Part shown: positions 8,343-17,206 of the stretch, piece by piece
Position numbering within the stretch: position 1 is the first letter of the stretch
Layout of the letters: each line of letters begins with the position of its first letter
NCBI GenBank assembly: GCA_934229335.1
Contig: CAKQDQ010000016.1
Coordinates: forward strand, 1-35,635
Direction: 5' to 3'
Length of the DNA: 35,635 bases
Source of the DNA: an uncultured Prevotella sp.
GTDB lineage: Bacteria; Bacteroidota; Bacteroidia; Bacteroidales; Bacteroidaceae
The notes under the pieces: model-generated
Told to the model about the DNA's origin: nothing
Database searches by the model: none
Seen by the model: only the letters and a program-made list of their open reading frames with translations
Made by a program: the position numbers and the translations under genes

Positions 8343-9821
8343 ATGAACATCACAACCAATCACGTATATATAGGTAACGTGGACCGCTTACCTCAATGGG
8401 CTGGCTTAACCGATATCGAAGAGCCGAATAATGAGTTGAAAGACGAAGGTCAGCAAAAGGTAGTCAACAAAGTCAGAGAGTTGATAAAGAATTACCTTCA
8501 ATTGGATAGTGTAAACTTTCTTTTTGGCACAGGTTCTTCGATACATTTAGGCGCAGCAAGCATTCAGAACATCCCCGAGCAAGCGGAAATGGATATTGAA
8601 GAGTCGGACGATGATGAGTTGAAAGAAGATTTCAAGAAATACACAACGCAACTGCAAAAGTCTTTGATAGAAACGAACAATGCTAAGGAAGACGATAAGT
8701 TCAAAGACGAAAGAGGATGGGATGTCATCTATGATGGTACATATATACGTGATTACAAGAATGTGGAATTGAAGGAAGGTGAAGAAGATGAGCCAAAGAA
8801 GCATTATGGAGAGATTTGCGTAATGTTTGAGCTGTTGCTTAACTACCTAACAGCCATATCTTATCAGAAAGATGCAGAGAATGACAAACAGGGATTTGAG
8901 CGAGTTCGCAAGCTTATTGATTCTTTGAAAGGCTCTTTATTCAAAATATGTGATGTTCATGAACGTACAACAAGTCATAGAGACTTGGCGCGTATTGAGG
9001 AAAAAGGGTTTAAGGATGCTTTTGCAAGTGACAAATATATTTTTCATGAAAAGTTCTTAAAATCATTGATGCAACGACCTTTGAATCTTCAACGAGCAAA
9101 CATATTTACGAGTAATTATGACTTGGCGTTTGAATATGCTTTTGATAATCTTGGCATCAAATATATAGATGGATTTTCTGGATTTCATCATCGTTATTTC
9201 AAGCCAGAAACATTTAACTATGATGTTTTTTATCCAGGAAGTACTACAGCAGGGAAAGTACAGCGTATAGAGAAAGTTGTTCGCTATTTCAAGTTACATG
9301 GTTCCATCAGTTGGGTAAGCGATAATGAGCGTTCTTCAAGCAATATTTATGGTATTGAAGAGATGCCAATAGAACTAATCAAACGTAAGGCAAAAGATAG
9401 AGAGGAAAGGTTCAACTATGGAAATCTGATAGTTTATCCGACAGCCGTAAAGAAAAGCTATACACTTGACCTGCCATATTCAGAATTGTTCCGACATTTC
9501 GCCTATTGTACCTCACAACCGCAGTCAGTACTCTTTACGGTTGGTTACTCATTCTGTGATGAGCATTTCAATGATATCATTTATCAGGCACTTTCTAATC
9601 CATCATTTACCCTTATTATAGTTGATTATAATGGGTCACAAAAATCTGCTGAAATTAAAAGGTTGCGAGATTTAAATGACCCAAGAATCATTATTTTGGA
9701 GGGTGACTTCCTTGGCGACTTCTTGACATTGGCAGATACGTTGATGCCAGACTTTCTTGACACATCATCAAGTGATAGTGTGGCAGATACGTTGAATGCA
9801 CTTATTTCAAAAGCGGATTAG
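8343..9821 (+). CDS. SIR2-domain NADase subunit of a SIR2-HerA defence module
   Basis: A 492-residue protein of the SIR2_2 kind. The NAD-binding marks are visible: FGTGSS at residues 61-66, TSNYD at 256-260, KLHGS with the probable catalytic His319, and GYSFCDEHFN at 401-410. SIR2 proteins of this type are known to cleave NAD+ when phage infection is sensed and act as abortive-infection effectors, forming large complexes with HerA ATPases. The stretch between residues ~75 and ~240 is an acidic, helical insertion (many D/E around 83-100 and 141-151), common in defence SIR2 proteins. The stop is one base before the HerA start, so the two are translated as a pair. Defence function follows from family knowledge and gene pairing; nothing was tested here. 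Confidence 0.9.
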   Translation: MNITTNHVYIGNVDRLPQWAGLTDIEEPNNELKDEGQQKVVNKVRELIKNYLQLDSVNFLFGTGSSIHLGAASIQNIPEQAEMDIEESDDDELKEDFKKYTTQLQKSLIETNNAKEDDKFKDERGWDVIYDGTYIRDYKNVELKEGEEDEPKKHYGEICVMFELLLNYLTAISYQKDAENDKQGFERVRKLIDSLKGSLFKICDVHERTTSHRDLARIEEKGFKDAFASDKYIFHEKFLKSLMQRPLNLQRANIFTSNYDLAFEYAFDNLGIKYIDGFSGFHHRYFKPETFNYDVFYPGSTTAGKVQRIEKVVRYFKLHGSISWVSDNERSSSNIYGIEEMPIELIKRKAKDREERFNYGNLIVYPTAVKKSYTLDLPYSELFRHFAYCTSQPQSVLFTVGYSFCDEHFNDIIYQALSNPSFTLIIVDYNGSQKSAEIKRLRDLNDPRIIILEGDFLGDFLTLADTLMPDFLDTSSSDSVADTLNALISKAD

Positions 9822-9822
9822 T

Positions 9823-11934
9823 ATGGCAAACGAAAGAAATATAGGCAGGATTGTCACAGTGGACAGTCTCTCGGTTTATGTCCGCTTGGATGATGACCTA
9901 AAAAGTCTGTACAAAAGCGGATATGAGGAAATTTATCCTGTAGCCCGTATCAACTCATACATCATAATACCTGTTGGCGCAGAACGTATTGTGGCAATGG
10001 TTAACCGTGTGATGACGAGAGAAGAAACCGATTTGACGAAATCATCAAGTACAATATTTCTCACAGAATCAAGCCGTTATCTGTCTGCAACAATGGTTGG
10101 AACTATTGATGGGAACAAATATATACAAGGCGTGTACAACTATCCTGTATTAGATAATCCAGTGTGGTATGTAACACGAAATGATTTGAATATCATTTTT
10201 GACCAAAAAGAGAATACTGATAGAATTGATTACAAGGAAGATTTTTATCTGCCTGTCGGTACATCTCCTGCTTTTCCTGATTTTCAAGTGAAGATAAATC
10301 CAGACCGTATGTTTGGAAAACACGTTGCAATACTGGGCAATACAGGTTCAGGAAAATCATGTACATTGACAGCTATACTGCAAAGCCTTTTCAAATATCA
10401 GTATAATGGAAAGAACTTGAAAAATGCCCATATTGTAATATTCGACACAAATGGAGAATATAAGGATTCCTTTAAATTAGGAGACAAATATAAAGTTAAT
10501 CATTTTTGGATAAATGACGAAGGTCTTAAAGTGCCCTATTGGTTTATGAACTATGATGATATGGATTATCTGTTTGAACCTACATCAGGAACACAGGGGC
10601 CAGTTCTGAAAAGGGCCTTAGGTTTGGCTAAGAGTCGTGCGGCAGCCCAATATGGTAGATATATTCCTAATATATACTTCAACAAACTATCGCAATTCCT
10701 GATAAACATAGAGGCACAGGATTGGAAGAGCAATAAAGCCATATTTGATGATTCTGAGGTCGTTTTTAATAGTTTCCAGAAACTTAAAGACGAGGCTTCC
10801 GTGGAATTTGATTTATCAAATATATGCTGTGAGCTTGAGAAAATAGCCCAAGAAAAGAATAAGTTATATCTAAATCCAAAAGGGTATATAAACGGAAATG
10901 TAGATACAGATATCTTAGCTTCCGCAATTGAAACAATAAACTCTGAAATAGAGGCTTATAAGGGGAGTATTGTAGAAAATGTTACTTGTGAAAATAGAAA
11001 CATAGACACACCATTATTTTATGACTTCAAAGAGTTGATATCTGTTTGTTTCGATATGGCAATCAAAGAATCTGCAGCTTCACAAGACAAATTGAATGAA
11101 TACGTTTCAACCTTGAAGTTGAGAATGCAATCATTTGTTGACGATACCAGATTGGCACGACCTCTATTATTAGACAATCCCAAGGAAATAGAAAATGTGT
11201 TAGTTAAGTTTTTAGCATATATACTTGGCGATTTCTGTAAGGTATATACAAAAGAGGAAGGTAAGAATACAATTTACGATGATTACTATGGTGATAGTGA
11301 GGGCGACAATGTTCATAGTCAAATAACAATCATAGATATGTCGCTTCTCCCTTTTCAAGTACTGGAAACCATTACGGGATTGATTGGAAGAATCATATTG
11401 GAGTTTCTTTCAAGATTTGACAAGGAACAGCGAGGTAAAATGCCTGTTGTTATAGCACTGGAAGAAGCACAGAACTATATTCCAGAGATTAACCGAAAAG
11501 ACCGAGAGTCTATATCTAAAAAAGTATTTGAAAGAATAGCGCGTGAAGGTCGTAAATACGGATTATCGTTACTGATTTCAAGTCAGCGCCCATCGGAACT
11601 ATCGAAAACAGTATTATCACAATGTAACAGCTTTATTGTCCATCGCATTCAAAATCCCGATGATCAAGTGTATATCCGAAAACTCGTATCGTCTGCCAAC
11701 TCTGAAATATTAAGCCAATTGCCGACACTTCCACAACAGCACGTAATCATAATGGGAGATTGTGTAAGAACACCTGTTGTGGCAAGAATGAACACTGCCA
11801 ACCCACGCCCCAATAGCAATAATCCAGAGTTTGTTAGCAATTGGTTGACGGATAATAATATCCATTATCAAGATGTTGTGGACAAATGGCTTGAAATCAA
11901 GGATAATAAAGATATTCCAGAAATAGAAGTATAA
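9823..11934 (+). CDS. herA: HerA-like ATPase of a SIR2-HerA defence module
   Basis: A 703-residue FtsK/HerA-superfamily ATPase. An N-terminal beta-rich HAS-barrel-like region (residues ~1-110) precedes Walker A GNTGSGKS (172-179). A long helical insertion (~250-460) follows, then Walker B VVIALEEAQ (542-550) with catalytic Glu, and the arginine-finger region FERIAREGRKYGL followed by LLISSQRPSELS. This arrangement is that of HerA hexamers. I chose the ATG at 9823 directly after the SIR2 stop rather than the in-frame ATG at 9796, which lies inside the SIR2 gene. HerA hexamers associate with SIR2 oligomers in the known defence complex. No NurA nuclease gene is nearby, which argues against the archaeal-type DNA end-resection role. 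The next sugar gene begins 29 bases downstream. Confidence 0.92.
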   Translation: MANERNIGRIVTVDSLSVYVRLDDDLKSLYKSGYEEIYPVARINSYIIIPVGAERIVAMVNRVMTREETDLTKSSSTIFLTESSRYLSATMVGTIDGNKYIQGVYNYPVLDNPVWYVTRNDLNIIFDQKENTDRIDYKEDFYLPVGTSPAFPDFQVKINPDRMFGKHVAILGNTGSGKSCTLTAILQSLFKYQYNGKNLKNAHIVIFDTNGEYKDSFKLGDKYKVNHFWINDEGLKVPYWFMNYDDMDYLFEPTSGTQGPVLKRALGLAKSRAAAQYGRYIPNIYFNKLSQFLINIEAQDWKSNKAIFDDSEVVFNSFQKLKDEASVEFDLSNICCELEKIAQEKNKLYLNPKGYINGNVDTDILASAIETINSEIEAYKGSIVENVTCENRNIDTPLFYDFKELISVCFDMAIKESAASQDKLNEYVSTLKLRMQSFVDDTRLARPLLLDNPKEIENVLVKFLAYILGDFCKVYTKEEGKNTIYDDYYGDSEGDNVHSQITIIDMSLLPFQVLETITGLIGRIILEFLSRFDKEQRGKMPVVIALEEAQNYIPEINRKDRESISKKVFERIAREGRKYGLSLLISSQRPSELSKTVLSQCNSFIVHRIQNPDDQVYIRKLVSSANSEILSQLPTLPQQHVIIMGDCVRTPVVARMNTANPRPNSNNPEFVSNWLTDNNIHYQDVVDKWLEIKDNKDIPEIEV

Positions 11935-11963
11935 GTTTTTTCTCGACTAAAATTAAAACATTT

Positions 11964-12569
11964 ATGTATTCAATATTTAAAAGAACATTAGACTTTATCA
12001 TTGCAGGAGTTGCACTGATTGTGTTGTCACCCTTTTTGCTCATTACAGCAATACTTATAAAGATAGACAGTAAAGGACCTGTGATATTCAAACAGGAACG
12101 CTTGGGTAAGAATGGTATTCCATTCAAAATATGGAAATTCCGCTCTATGTGTGTAGGTGCAGAGAAAAAAGGAACAGGCGTGTATTCTTACAAGGGAGAT
12201 TCTCGTATTACAAAGGTAGGGAGGATTATTCGCGCTACAAGTATTGACGAGTTACCCCAATTAGTGAATATACTGAAAGGTGACATGGCTTTGATTGGTC
12301 CTCGTCCTGCGTTGACCTATCATCCGTGGCCATACGAACAGTATACAGAACACCAGAAGCATATGTTCGATGTGTTGCCTGGTGTCACTGGTTGGGCACA
12401 AGTAAATGGACGAAAGGAAGTTCCATGGCCAGAGCGCATAGAACTGAATGTATGGTATGCCAAGCATATGTCACTATGGTTGGATTTGAAGATTTTCTTC
12501 ATGACTATATTCAAGGTGGCAACCAATGCCAATAATGAAAATGTAGGTGAAACAGGAATAAAGGAATAA
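11964..12569 (+). CDS. Undecaprenyl-phosphate sugar phosphotransferase (short PglC/WbaP-core type)
   Basis: A 201-residue monotopic bacterial sugar transferase (Bac_transf family) that would start each repeat unit by moving a sugar-phosphate from a UDP-sugar onto undecaprenyl phosphate. It has only the catalytic core: one N-terminal reentrant membrane helix (residues ~9-31), the KQERLGKNG and FKIWKFRSM motifs, the catalytic Asp-Glu pair in ATSIDELPQ (~95), and GPRPA followed by LPGVTGWAQVNGR. The long N-terminal membrane domain of WbaP/WcaJ proteins is absent, as in PglC. It sits directly after the SIR2-HerA pair, resuming the sugar operon. Its last codons lie inside an 8-bp tandem repeat. 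Confidence 0.94.
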   Translation: MYSIFKRTLDFIIAGVALIVLSPFLLITAILIKIDSKGPVIFKQERLGKNGIPFKIWKFRSMCVGAEKKGTGVYSYKGDSRITKVGRIIRATSIDELPQLVNILKGDMALIGPRPALTYHPWPYEQYTEHQKHMFDVLPGVTGWAQVNGRKEVPWPERIELNVWYAKHMSLWLDLKIFFMTIFKVATNANNENVGETGIKE

Positions 12570-12594
12570 AGGAATAAAGAAATAAAGAAATAAG
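12555..12594 (+). repeat. 8-bp tandem repeat, five units
   Basis: Three copies of GGAATAAA (12555-12562, 12563-12570, 12571-12578) are followed by GAAATAAA and GAAATAAG. The array covers the last codons and stop (12567-12569) of the sugar transferase gene and runs to within 20 bases of the aldolase start. A change of copy number would alter the spacing between stop and next start but keep the encoded tail nearly the same, because each unit can supply a TAA. Directly visible; any slippage is inference. Confidence 0.9.
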
Positions 12595-12597
12595 ATA

Positions 12598-12604
12598 AGG
12601 AGGT
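12598..12604 (+). promoter_or_regulatory. Strong Shine-Dalgarno-like site before the aldolase gene
   Basis: AAGGAGG lies seven bases before the ATG at 12612. Such a full match is unusual for Bacteroidetes genes, which rarely rely on this motif, and it supports the chosen start. Confidence 0.55.
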
Positions 12605-12611
12605 ATAGGCA

Positions 12612-13442
12612 ATGCTAAATTTGATGTATATAACGAATCGTCCGGAAATAGCACGCATTGCAGAAGAGGCTGGCGTGAACTGGATATTTGTGGATATGGA
12701 GTTTATCGGCAAAGATATCCGTCAGAAAGGATTGGACACTGTACAGAATCATCATACCGTGGCCGATGTAGCCAATATTAAGGCTGCGGTACAGAAAGCC
12801 AAAGTTCTTGTGCGTATCAATCCTATTCATGATGCCATTGATGGTTATTTTTCTTCAGAGGATGAGATCAACGCAACGATTGAAGCAGGAGCAGACATAG
12901 TTATGTTGCCTTTCTTCAAGACTATAGAGGAAGTACGCAACTTTTTAGGCTATGTAAATGGACGTGCCAAGACGTGTTTGTTAGTTGAAACTCCTGAAGC
13001 TGCATTACTAATAGACGACATCTTGGAATTACCAGGCATAGACATGATACATCTTGGTTTGAATGATCTGCACTTGGCCTTGGGCATGAAGTTTATGTTT
13101 GAATTGTTGGCAGATGGAACCGTGGATCGACTTGCAGAAAAGATTAAGGTTAAAGGAATACCATTCGGATTTGGCGGCATAGCCACATTGACTGGTGGAG
13201 ATATGCCTGGAAGCATGGTGCTGAAGGAACATTATCGTCTTGGAAGTTCTATGGTTATTGTCAGTCGTAGTTTCTGTAATACAGACAAGATAACCGACCT
13301 CAACGAGGTGAAAGAAATTTTCAACAATGGCATTGCAGACATACGTAGATTGGAGAAAGAAGCTGCTGATGCAGCTAACTATTTTACAAGTAACCGAACT
13401 GCTGTGATTGGCAGTGTTCATAATATTGTGGCAAAGAAATGA
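12612..13442 (+). CDS. HpcH/HpaI-type aldolase
   Basis: A 276-residue TIM-barrel protein of the class II HpcH/HpaI aldolase/citrate lyase family. The marks in order are VDMEF (residues ~28-32), NHHT (~46-49), VRINP (~68-72), the metal-binding Glu in LLVETPEAA (~124), and LGLNDLHLALG (~147-157) with the second metal-binding Asp. Members split or form 4-hydroxy-2-oxo acids, giving pyruvate or a similar keto acid plus an aldehyde, or act on related acyl substrates. The gene follows a strong ribosome site and its stop overlaps the dehydrogenase start (ATGA). The pairing with a 2-hydroxyacid dehydrogenase inside a polysaccharide locus suggests a role in making an acidic or unusual-sugar precursor; that is inference and the substrate is unknown. 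Confidence 0.88.
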   Translation: MLNLMYITNRPEIARIAEEAGVNWIFVDMEFIGKDIRQKGLDTVQNHHTVADVANIKAAVQKAKVLVRINPIHDAIDGYFSSEDEINATIEAGADIVMLPFFKTIEEVRNFLGYVNGRAKTCLLVETPEAALLIDDILELPGIDMIHLGLNDLHLALGMKFMFELLADGTVDRLAEKIKVKGIPFGFGGIATLTGGDMPGSMVLKEHYRLGSSMVIVSRSFCNTDKITDLNEVKEIFNNGIADIRRLEKEAADAANYFTSNRTAVIGSVHNIVAKK

Positions 13443-14350
13443 ATTTATTATTAACAGGGTGTTTCAAATATACAGAGATACAATTTGAACAACTGCGTCA
13501 CTTGGGATATGAAATTTATTTCATACAACAAGAAAAAGAAAGTTTACCTTTGGATGCATCAGATATAGATGCTACGGTTTGTAACGGCTTGTTCCTATCG
13601 CATGATATTTCAACTTTTTCTAATTTGAGATTCATCCAACTGACAAGTGCTGGTTATGATCGTGTTCCAGTAGATACAATCAAGGAAAGGAATATAGAAC
13701 TGTACAATGCTCGTGGCGTTTATAGTATACCTATGGCAGAATGGGCATTGTTTCGTGTGTTGGAGCATTACAAACAAGGAGGTTTTTTCAAAAAAGAACA
13801 AGATGCCTGTCGATGGACAAAGCATAGAGGACTCCGTGAAATTGCGGGAAGAAAAGTCGCTGTTATAGGTGCTGGCAATGTGGGACAGGAAGTGGCCAAG
13901 CGTTTTCAGGCATTAGGAACAGAAACAACAGGATTTGACATCCATACAAACGCAACACCATTCTTCGACAAAATGCAGTTGACCGATAATTTAGAGAATG
14001 TAATTGGCGGATATGACATAGTTGTAATTACGGCACCATTACTGCCTTCCACAAAAGGACTGATTTCTCGTAAGGTCTTGCAGAATCTGAAAGAAAATGC
14101 AATACTTGTAAATATAGCAAGAGGAGGTTTGATAGACGAAATGGCAATGTGCGATGTACTGAAAGAGCGTGAGGATGTGTTTGCTGCATTGGATGTATTT
14201 GAGCAAGAGCCATTACCAATGGACAGCCCATTATGGAAATTGGATAATGTGGCGTTGTCACCTCATAATTCATTTGTGTCAGACGGAAACAACCAGAGAA
14301 TGTTTGATGTGATGTATCACAATCTAAAGAATTTTATAACTAAAGTATAA
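13439..14350 (+). CDS. D-isomer-specific 2-hydroxyacid dehydrogenase
   Basis: A 303-residue NAD(P)-dependent oxidoreductase. The Rossmann motif VIGAGNVGQEVAKRF is at residues 142-156 with the cofactor-selecting Asp167 (GFDIHT), which favours NAD. The catalytic triad of the family is visible: Arg228 in NIARGG, Glu257 in DVFEQEPL and His276 in LSPHNS. Length is a little shorter than typical (310-340). It would interconvert a 2-keto acid and a D-2-hydroxy acid. It overlaps the aldolase by four bases and the next glycosyltransferase by one, so it belongs to the same translationally coupled unit. The keto acid could be the aldolase product; this is inference. Confidence 0.92.
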   Translation: MNLLLTGCFKYTEIQFEQLRHLGYEIYFIQQEKESLPLDASDIDATVCNGLFLSHDISTFSNLRFIQLTSAGYDRVPVDTIKERNIELYNARGVYSIPMAEWALFRVLEHYKQGGFFKKEQDACRWTKHRGLREIAGRKVAVIGAGNVGQEVAKRFQALGTETTGFDIHTNATPFFDKMQLTDNLENVIGGYDIVVITAPLLPSTKGLISRKVLQNLKENAILVNIARGGLIDEMAMCDVLKEREDVFAALDVFEQEPLPMDSPLWKLDNVALSPHNSFVSDGNNQRMFDVMYHNLKNFITKV

Positions 14351-15459
14351 TGAAGAAGTTTATATTGATATCTCCCAAGAACAGGTCTGCATATAATTTT
14401 CGTGGTGATCTGATAAAAGATATACAGAAGAAAGGATATGATGTTGTTGTTACGGGTCCCAATAAAGAAGGCATTGACCGAATAGAAGCACTTGGTGCGA
14501 AGTTTGTAGAAGTGCCTGTAAACAAAAATGGTTTGAATCCTTTTGCAGACATCGCATATTGCCTAAATCTTCGTAGAATCATGAAGAAAGAAAAGGCTGA
14601 TGCGATAATGGGATATACCATCAAGCCAGTAATATATGGTTCCATTGCAGGTTGGCTTGCAGGTGTGAAGAAACGTACAGCTATGGTGACAGGTGCTGGA
14701 TATTTATTTGCAAGCAGGAGTTTAAAAGCCCGAATAATTCGATTGATTTCTTTTATCTTGTATAGAATTGGATTGGGGGCAGCTCAAAAAGTCATCTTCC
14801 AAAATATTGACGACTTGAATGAATTTGTTGAACATGGATTGGTAAGAAAGGACAAGTGTCATGTGGTGAATGGTTCTGGAGTAAACATGACTAAGTTTAC
14901 CCCTGCTGAGTACCCCCTGACACCAACATTCTTCTTTCTTGGTAGATTGGTTTGTGCCAAGGGAGGTATGGATTTTGTTAAGGCTGCAAAGATTGTAAAA
15001 GGGAAATATCCAAATTCTCGTTTTATGATATTGGGAAAAATCGACAAAACCTTGCCAGATGCGATTACTGAAGAAGATTTAATGCCGTATGTAAATGATG
15101 GGACGGTAGAGTTATTTCCTGAGACTGATAATATTGCACAATATTATGCAATGTCGTCTGTATTTGTATTACCAACAGCATACCGAGAGGGAACACCAAG
15201 AGTAATATTGGAGGCATTGGCATCGGCACGAGCTATTATAACAACATTTACTCCTGGATGTAAAGAAACGGTAAAAGATGGTGTTAATGGATATTTCGTT
15301 AATATACATTCTCCTGAAGACTGCGCAGAAAAAATGATGCACTTTATAGAACATCCTGAAGATGTGGAGAGAATGGGAAAAGAGAGCCTTGAACTTTGTA
15401 AGAATAAATATGACGTTTCTATTATAAATAGGAATATGTTAGATATAATGGATGTGTAA
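14350..15459 (+). CDS. Glycosyltransferase family 4 (WbpX/PglA-like)
   Basis: A 369-residue GT-B glycosyltransferase. The N-terminal domain (ISPKNRSAYNFRGDLIKDIQ and later GYTIKPVIYGSIAG) matches the branch of GT4 enzymes often encoded next to short sugar transferases such as PglC, which add the second sugar. The donor domain starts near residue 195 (FFFLGRLVCAKGGMDFVKAA), and the E-x7-E pair is in YREGTPRVILEALA (~280-293). The start overlaps the previous stop by one base (TAATG). It probably adds the second residue to the lipid-linked sugar; the specific sugar is unknown. Confidence 0.9.
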   Translation: MKKFILISPKNRSAYNFRGDLIKDIQKKGYDVVVTGPNKEGIDRIEALGAKFVEVPVNKNGLNPFADIAYCLNLRRIMKKEKADAIMGYTIKPVIYGSIAGWLAGVKKRTAMVTGAGYLFASRSLKARIIRLISFILYRIGLGAAQKVIFQNIDDLNEFVEHGLVRKDKCHVVNGSGVNMTKFTPAEYPLTPTFFFLGRLVCAKGGMDFVKAAKIVKGKYPNSRFMILGKIDKTLPDAITEEDLMPYVNDGTVELFPETDNIAQYYAMSSVFVLPTAYREGTPRVILEALASARAIITTFTPGCKETVKDGVNGYFVNIHSPEDCAEKMMHFIEHPEDVERMGKESLELCKNKYDVSIINRNMLDIMDV

Positions 15460-15485
15460 ATCGTGGGATATACCATAATCATTTC

Positions 15486-16568
15486 ATGACGGAAAATCAT
15501 AAAATTCTATTATCTCTCATAAGGTCTGCATTGGGAAATTCCAATGCGGACTTTAAGTGTTTTACACCACATTGGGAAGAATTGTATGCATTGGCATTGG
15601 AACAAGGTGTTCAAGGTGTTGTATTTGACTCTTTGGAAAGACTTCAACCGACAATGCGTCCGCCGAAGGCTTTGTTGTTGAACTGGATTGGCAACATTGC
15701 TGTAATGGAAAGGAATTATACTGCTTATGTGAATACAATTCAAGAAATTGCAGATATAGTAAATGCGGAAAATCTTGCAATGTTGGTGTTGAAAGGATAT
15801 GGTTGTAGTTTGAATTATCCGATACCACATAGACGACCATGTGGAGACATTGACATCTTCGTGATGGAAAAGGATGGAACACATTCTATTGATACAGTTA
15901 GAAGAATTGATAAAGCCCTAACAGATACAGGCAAAGGCAAGTTTATTCATGATAACGACCACCATAGTGTAATTCAATATGGAAGATTCGTTATTGAGAA
16001 TCATGAAAGCATACTCGATATCAACACGCATAAATCAAGTGTAGCATTAAATAAACTATTGGAATCCTTGGCATCAGATTGCTTGTTGTCATCACAAGGA
16101 ACAAATGGAATAGTTTTGCCTTCTGTTAAATTTAATTCCATACACTTACTTCGCCACATGGCTAATGATTTTGCGACAGTGAAAACGACTTTGCGCCATG
16201 TGTTGGATTGGGGAACGTTTGTCGCTAAAAACAATATTGATTGGAATTACGTCTATAAGGTAATGCATCAAGCAAATATGCATAAATTCTTGGATGCAAT
16301 AAATAGTATCTGTATTGACTATTTGGGGTATGATTCTAAATCGTTTTATATTGAGAAGAGAGATGATAAATTGCGTGATAAAGTACTGGAAGATATTCTT
16401 TGTCCAGTAGTCCAAGGAAACATGCCATCAATGAGTCATAAATTTAATTATGGATGGACGAAAACCGGTAGAATGTGGCATAACAGATGGAAGTATTCCA
16501 TTGTGTATGATGAAAGTCTATTGTCATCGTTCTTGTACTCAGCTTTAAATAGAATAAAAAGATTCTGA
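15486..16568 (+). CDS. Nucleotidyltransferase-fold protein (NTP_transf_5 type)
   Basis: A 360-residue protein of the uncharacterised nucleotidyltransferase family NTP_transf_5. The core is VLKGYGCSLNYPIPHRRPCGDIDIFV (its parts at residues ~98-125), where the LKG strand and the GDIDI acidic pair form the expected active site, and a later acidic strand SILDINTH gives the third acidic position. The rest is helical. Proteins of this kind are common at the ends of Bacteroidales polysaccharide loci, but their substrate is not known to me. It starts 26 bases after the GT4 gene, and its stop overlaps the VanZ gene start by one base. Confidence 0.82.
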   Translation: MTENHKILLSLIRSALGNSNADFKCFTPHWEELYALALEQGVQGVVFDSLERLQPTMRPPKALLLNWIGNIAVMERNYTAYVNTIQEIADIVNAENLAMLVLKGYGCSLNYPIPHRRPCGDIDIFVMEKDGTHSIDTVRRIDKALTDTGKGKFIHDNDHHSVIQYGRFVIENHESILDINTHKSSVALNKLLESLASDCLLSSQGTNGIVLPSVKFNSIHLLRHMANDFATVKTTLRHVLDWGTFVAKNNIDWNYVYKVMHQANMHKFLDAINSICIDYLGYDSKSFYIEKRDDKLRDKVLEDILCPVVQGNMPSMSHKFNYGWTKTGRMWHNRWKYSIVYDESLLSSFLYSALNRIKRF

Positions 16569-17206
16569 TGGATTATTTATGGGCTTTTGCCAATCCAAAA
16601 ATACCTGACTACCTGTGGGGGTTAAGTTTTGGAGTACTATGCTTTATAATGGTGTTAACCTATATTCTTACAAAGAAAGGAAGATTAATCAAGCGTGTTT
16701 TATTTTCAACTTTGCTGGTTGAATATGTCACTTTGTTATTGTGCTCTACAATAATTATGCGTACTCCCTGTGCTGGTATTCATTATAAAACAGAATTATT
16801 TTGGAGTTATGTTGCTATAACAAATGGTAGAGCGGAACTGATAGCGGAAAACCTGCTAAATATCGTTGTTTTTATTCCACTTGGATTATTGCTATCTACT
16901 TTTGAATGTTTCAAAAAATGGTGGACTGTGTTGATTATTAGTATGTCATTATCTGTTTGCATAGAATTTTCGCAATTCATATTTCAAAGAGGGTTAGGTG
17001 AATTTGATGATGTGTTTCATAATACGCTTGGTGCAATCATCGGATATTGGATTGTACTATCACTGAATATTCTAAAACGTAAAAATATGCGAATAGTAAA
17101 GAAAATATGGAAGTTTGTAACTTTCTTATGTTGGCCACAGCAAGGCAAACATATAACTGAACAATCTCAATCGTATTCAAAAATTAGCAACAATGAAAAT
17201 AAATAA
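16568..17206 (+). CDS. VanZ-like membrane protein
   Basis: A 212-residue inner-membrane protein with about five hydrophobic segments. VanZ-family marks are visible: ENLLNIVVFIPLGLLLS (residues ~95-111), the Glu/Gln helix CIEFSQF (~136-142) and GEFDDVFHNTLGAIIGYW (~149-166). The family founder is linked to teicoplanin resistance; for most members the biochemical role is unknown, and they often lie beside surface-polysaccharide genes. The basic, polar C-terminal tail (residues ~173-212) is cytoplasmic in the likely topology. It overlaps the next gene by 14 bases, consistent with co-translation. Confidence 0.9.
   Translation: MDYLWAFANPKIPDYLWGLSFGVLCFIMVLTYILTKKGRLIKRVLFSTLLVEYVTLLLCSTIIMRTPCAGIHYKTELFWSYVAITNGRAELIAENLLNIVVFIPLGLLLSTFECFKKWWTVLIISMSLSVCIEFSQFIFQRGLGEFDDVFHNTLGAIIGYWIVLSLNILKRKNMRIVKKIWKFVTFLCWPQQGKHITEQSQSYSKISNNENK

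Noticed and set aside
9823..11934. HerA as part of a HerA-NurA DNA-repair pair
   Set aside because: No nuclease gene is adjacent; the immediate partner is SIR2, as in the defence type.
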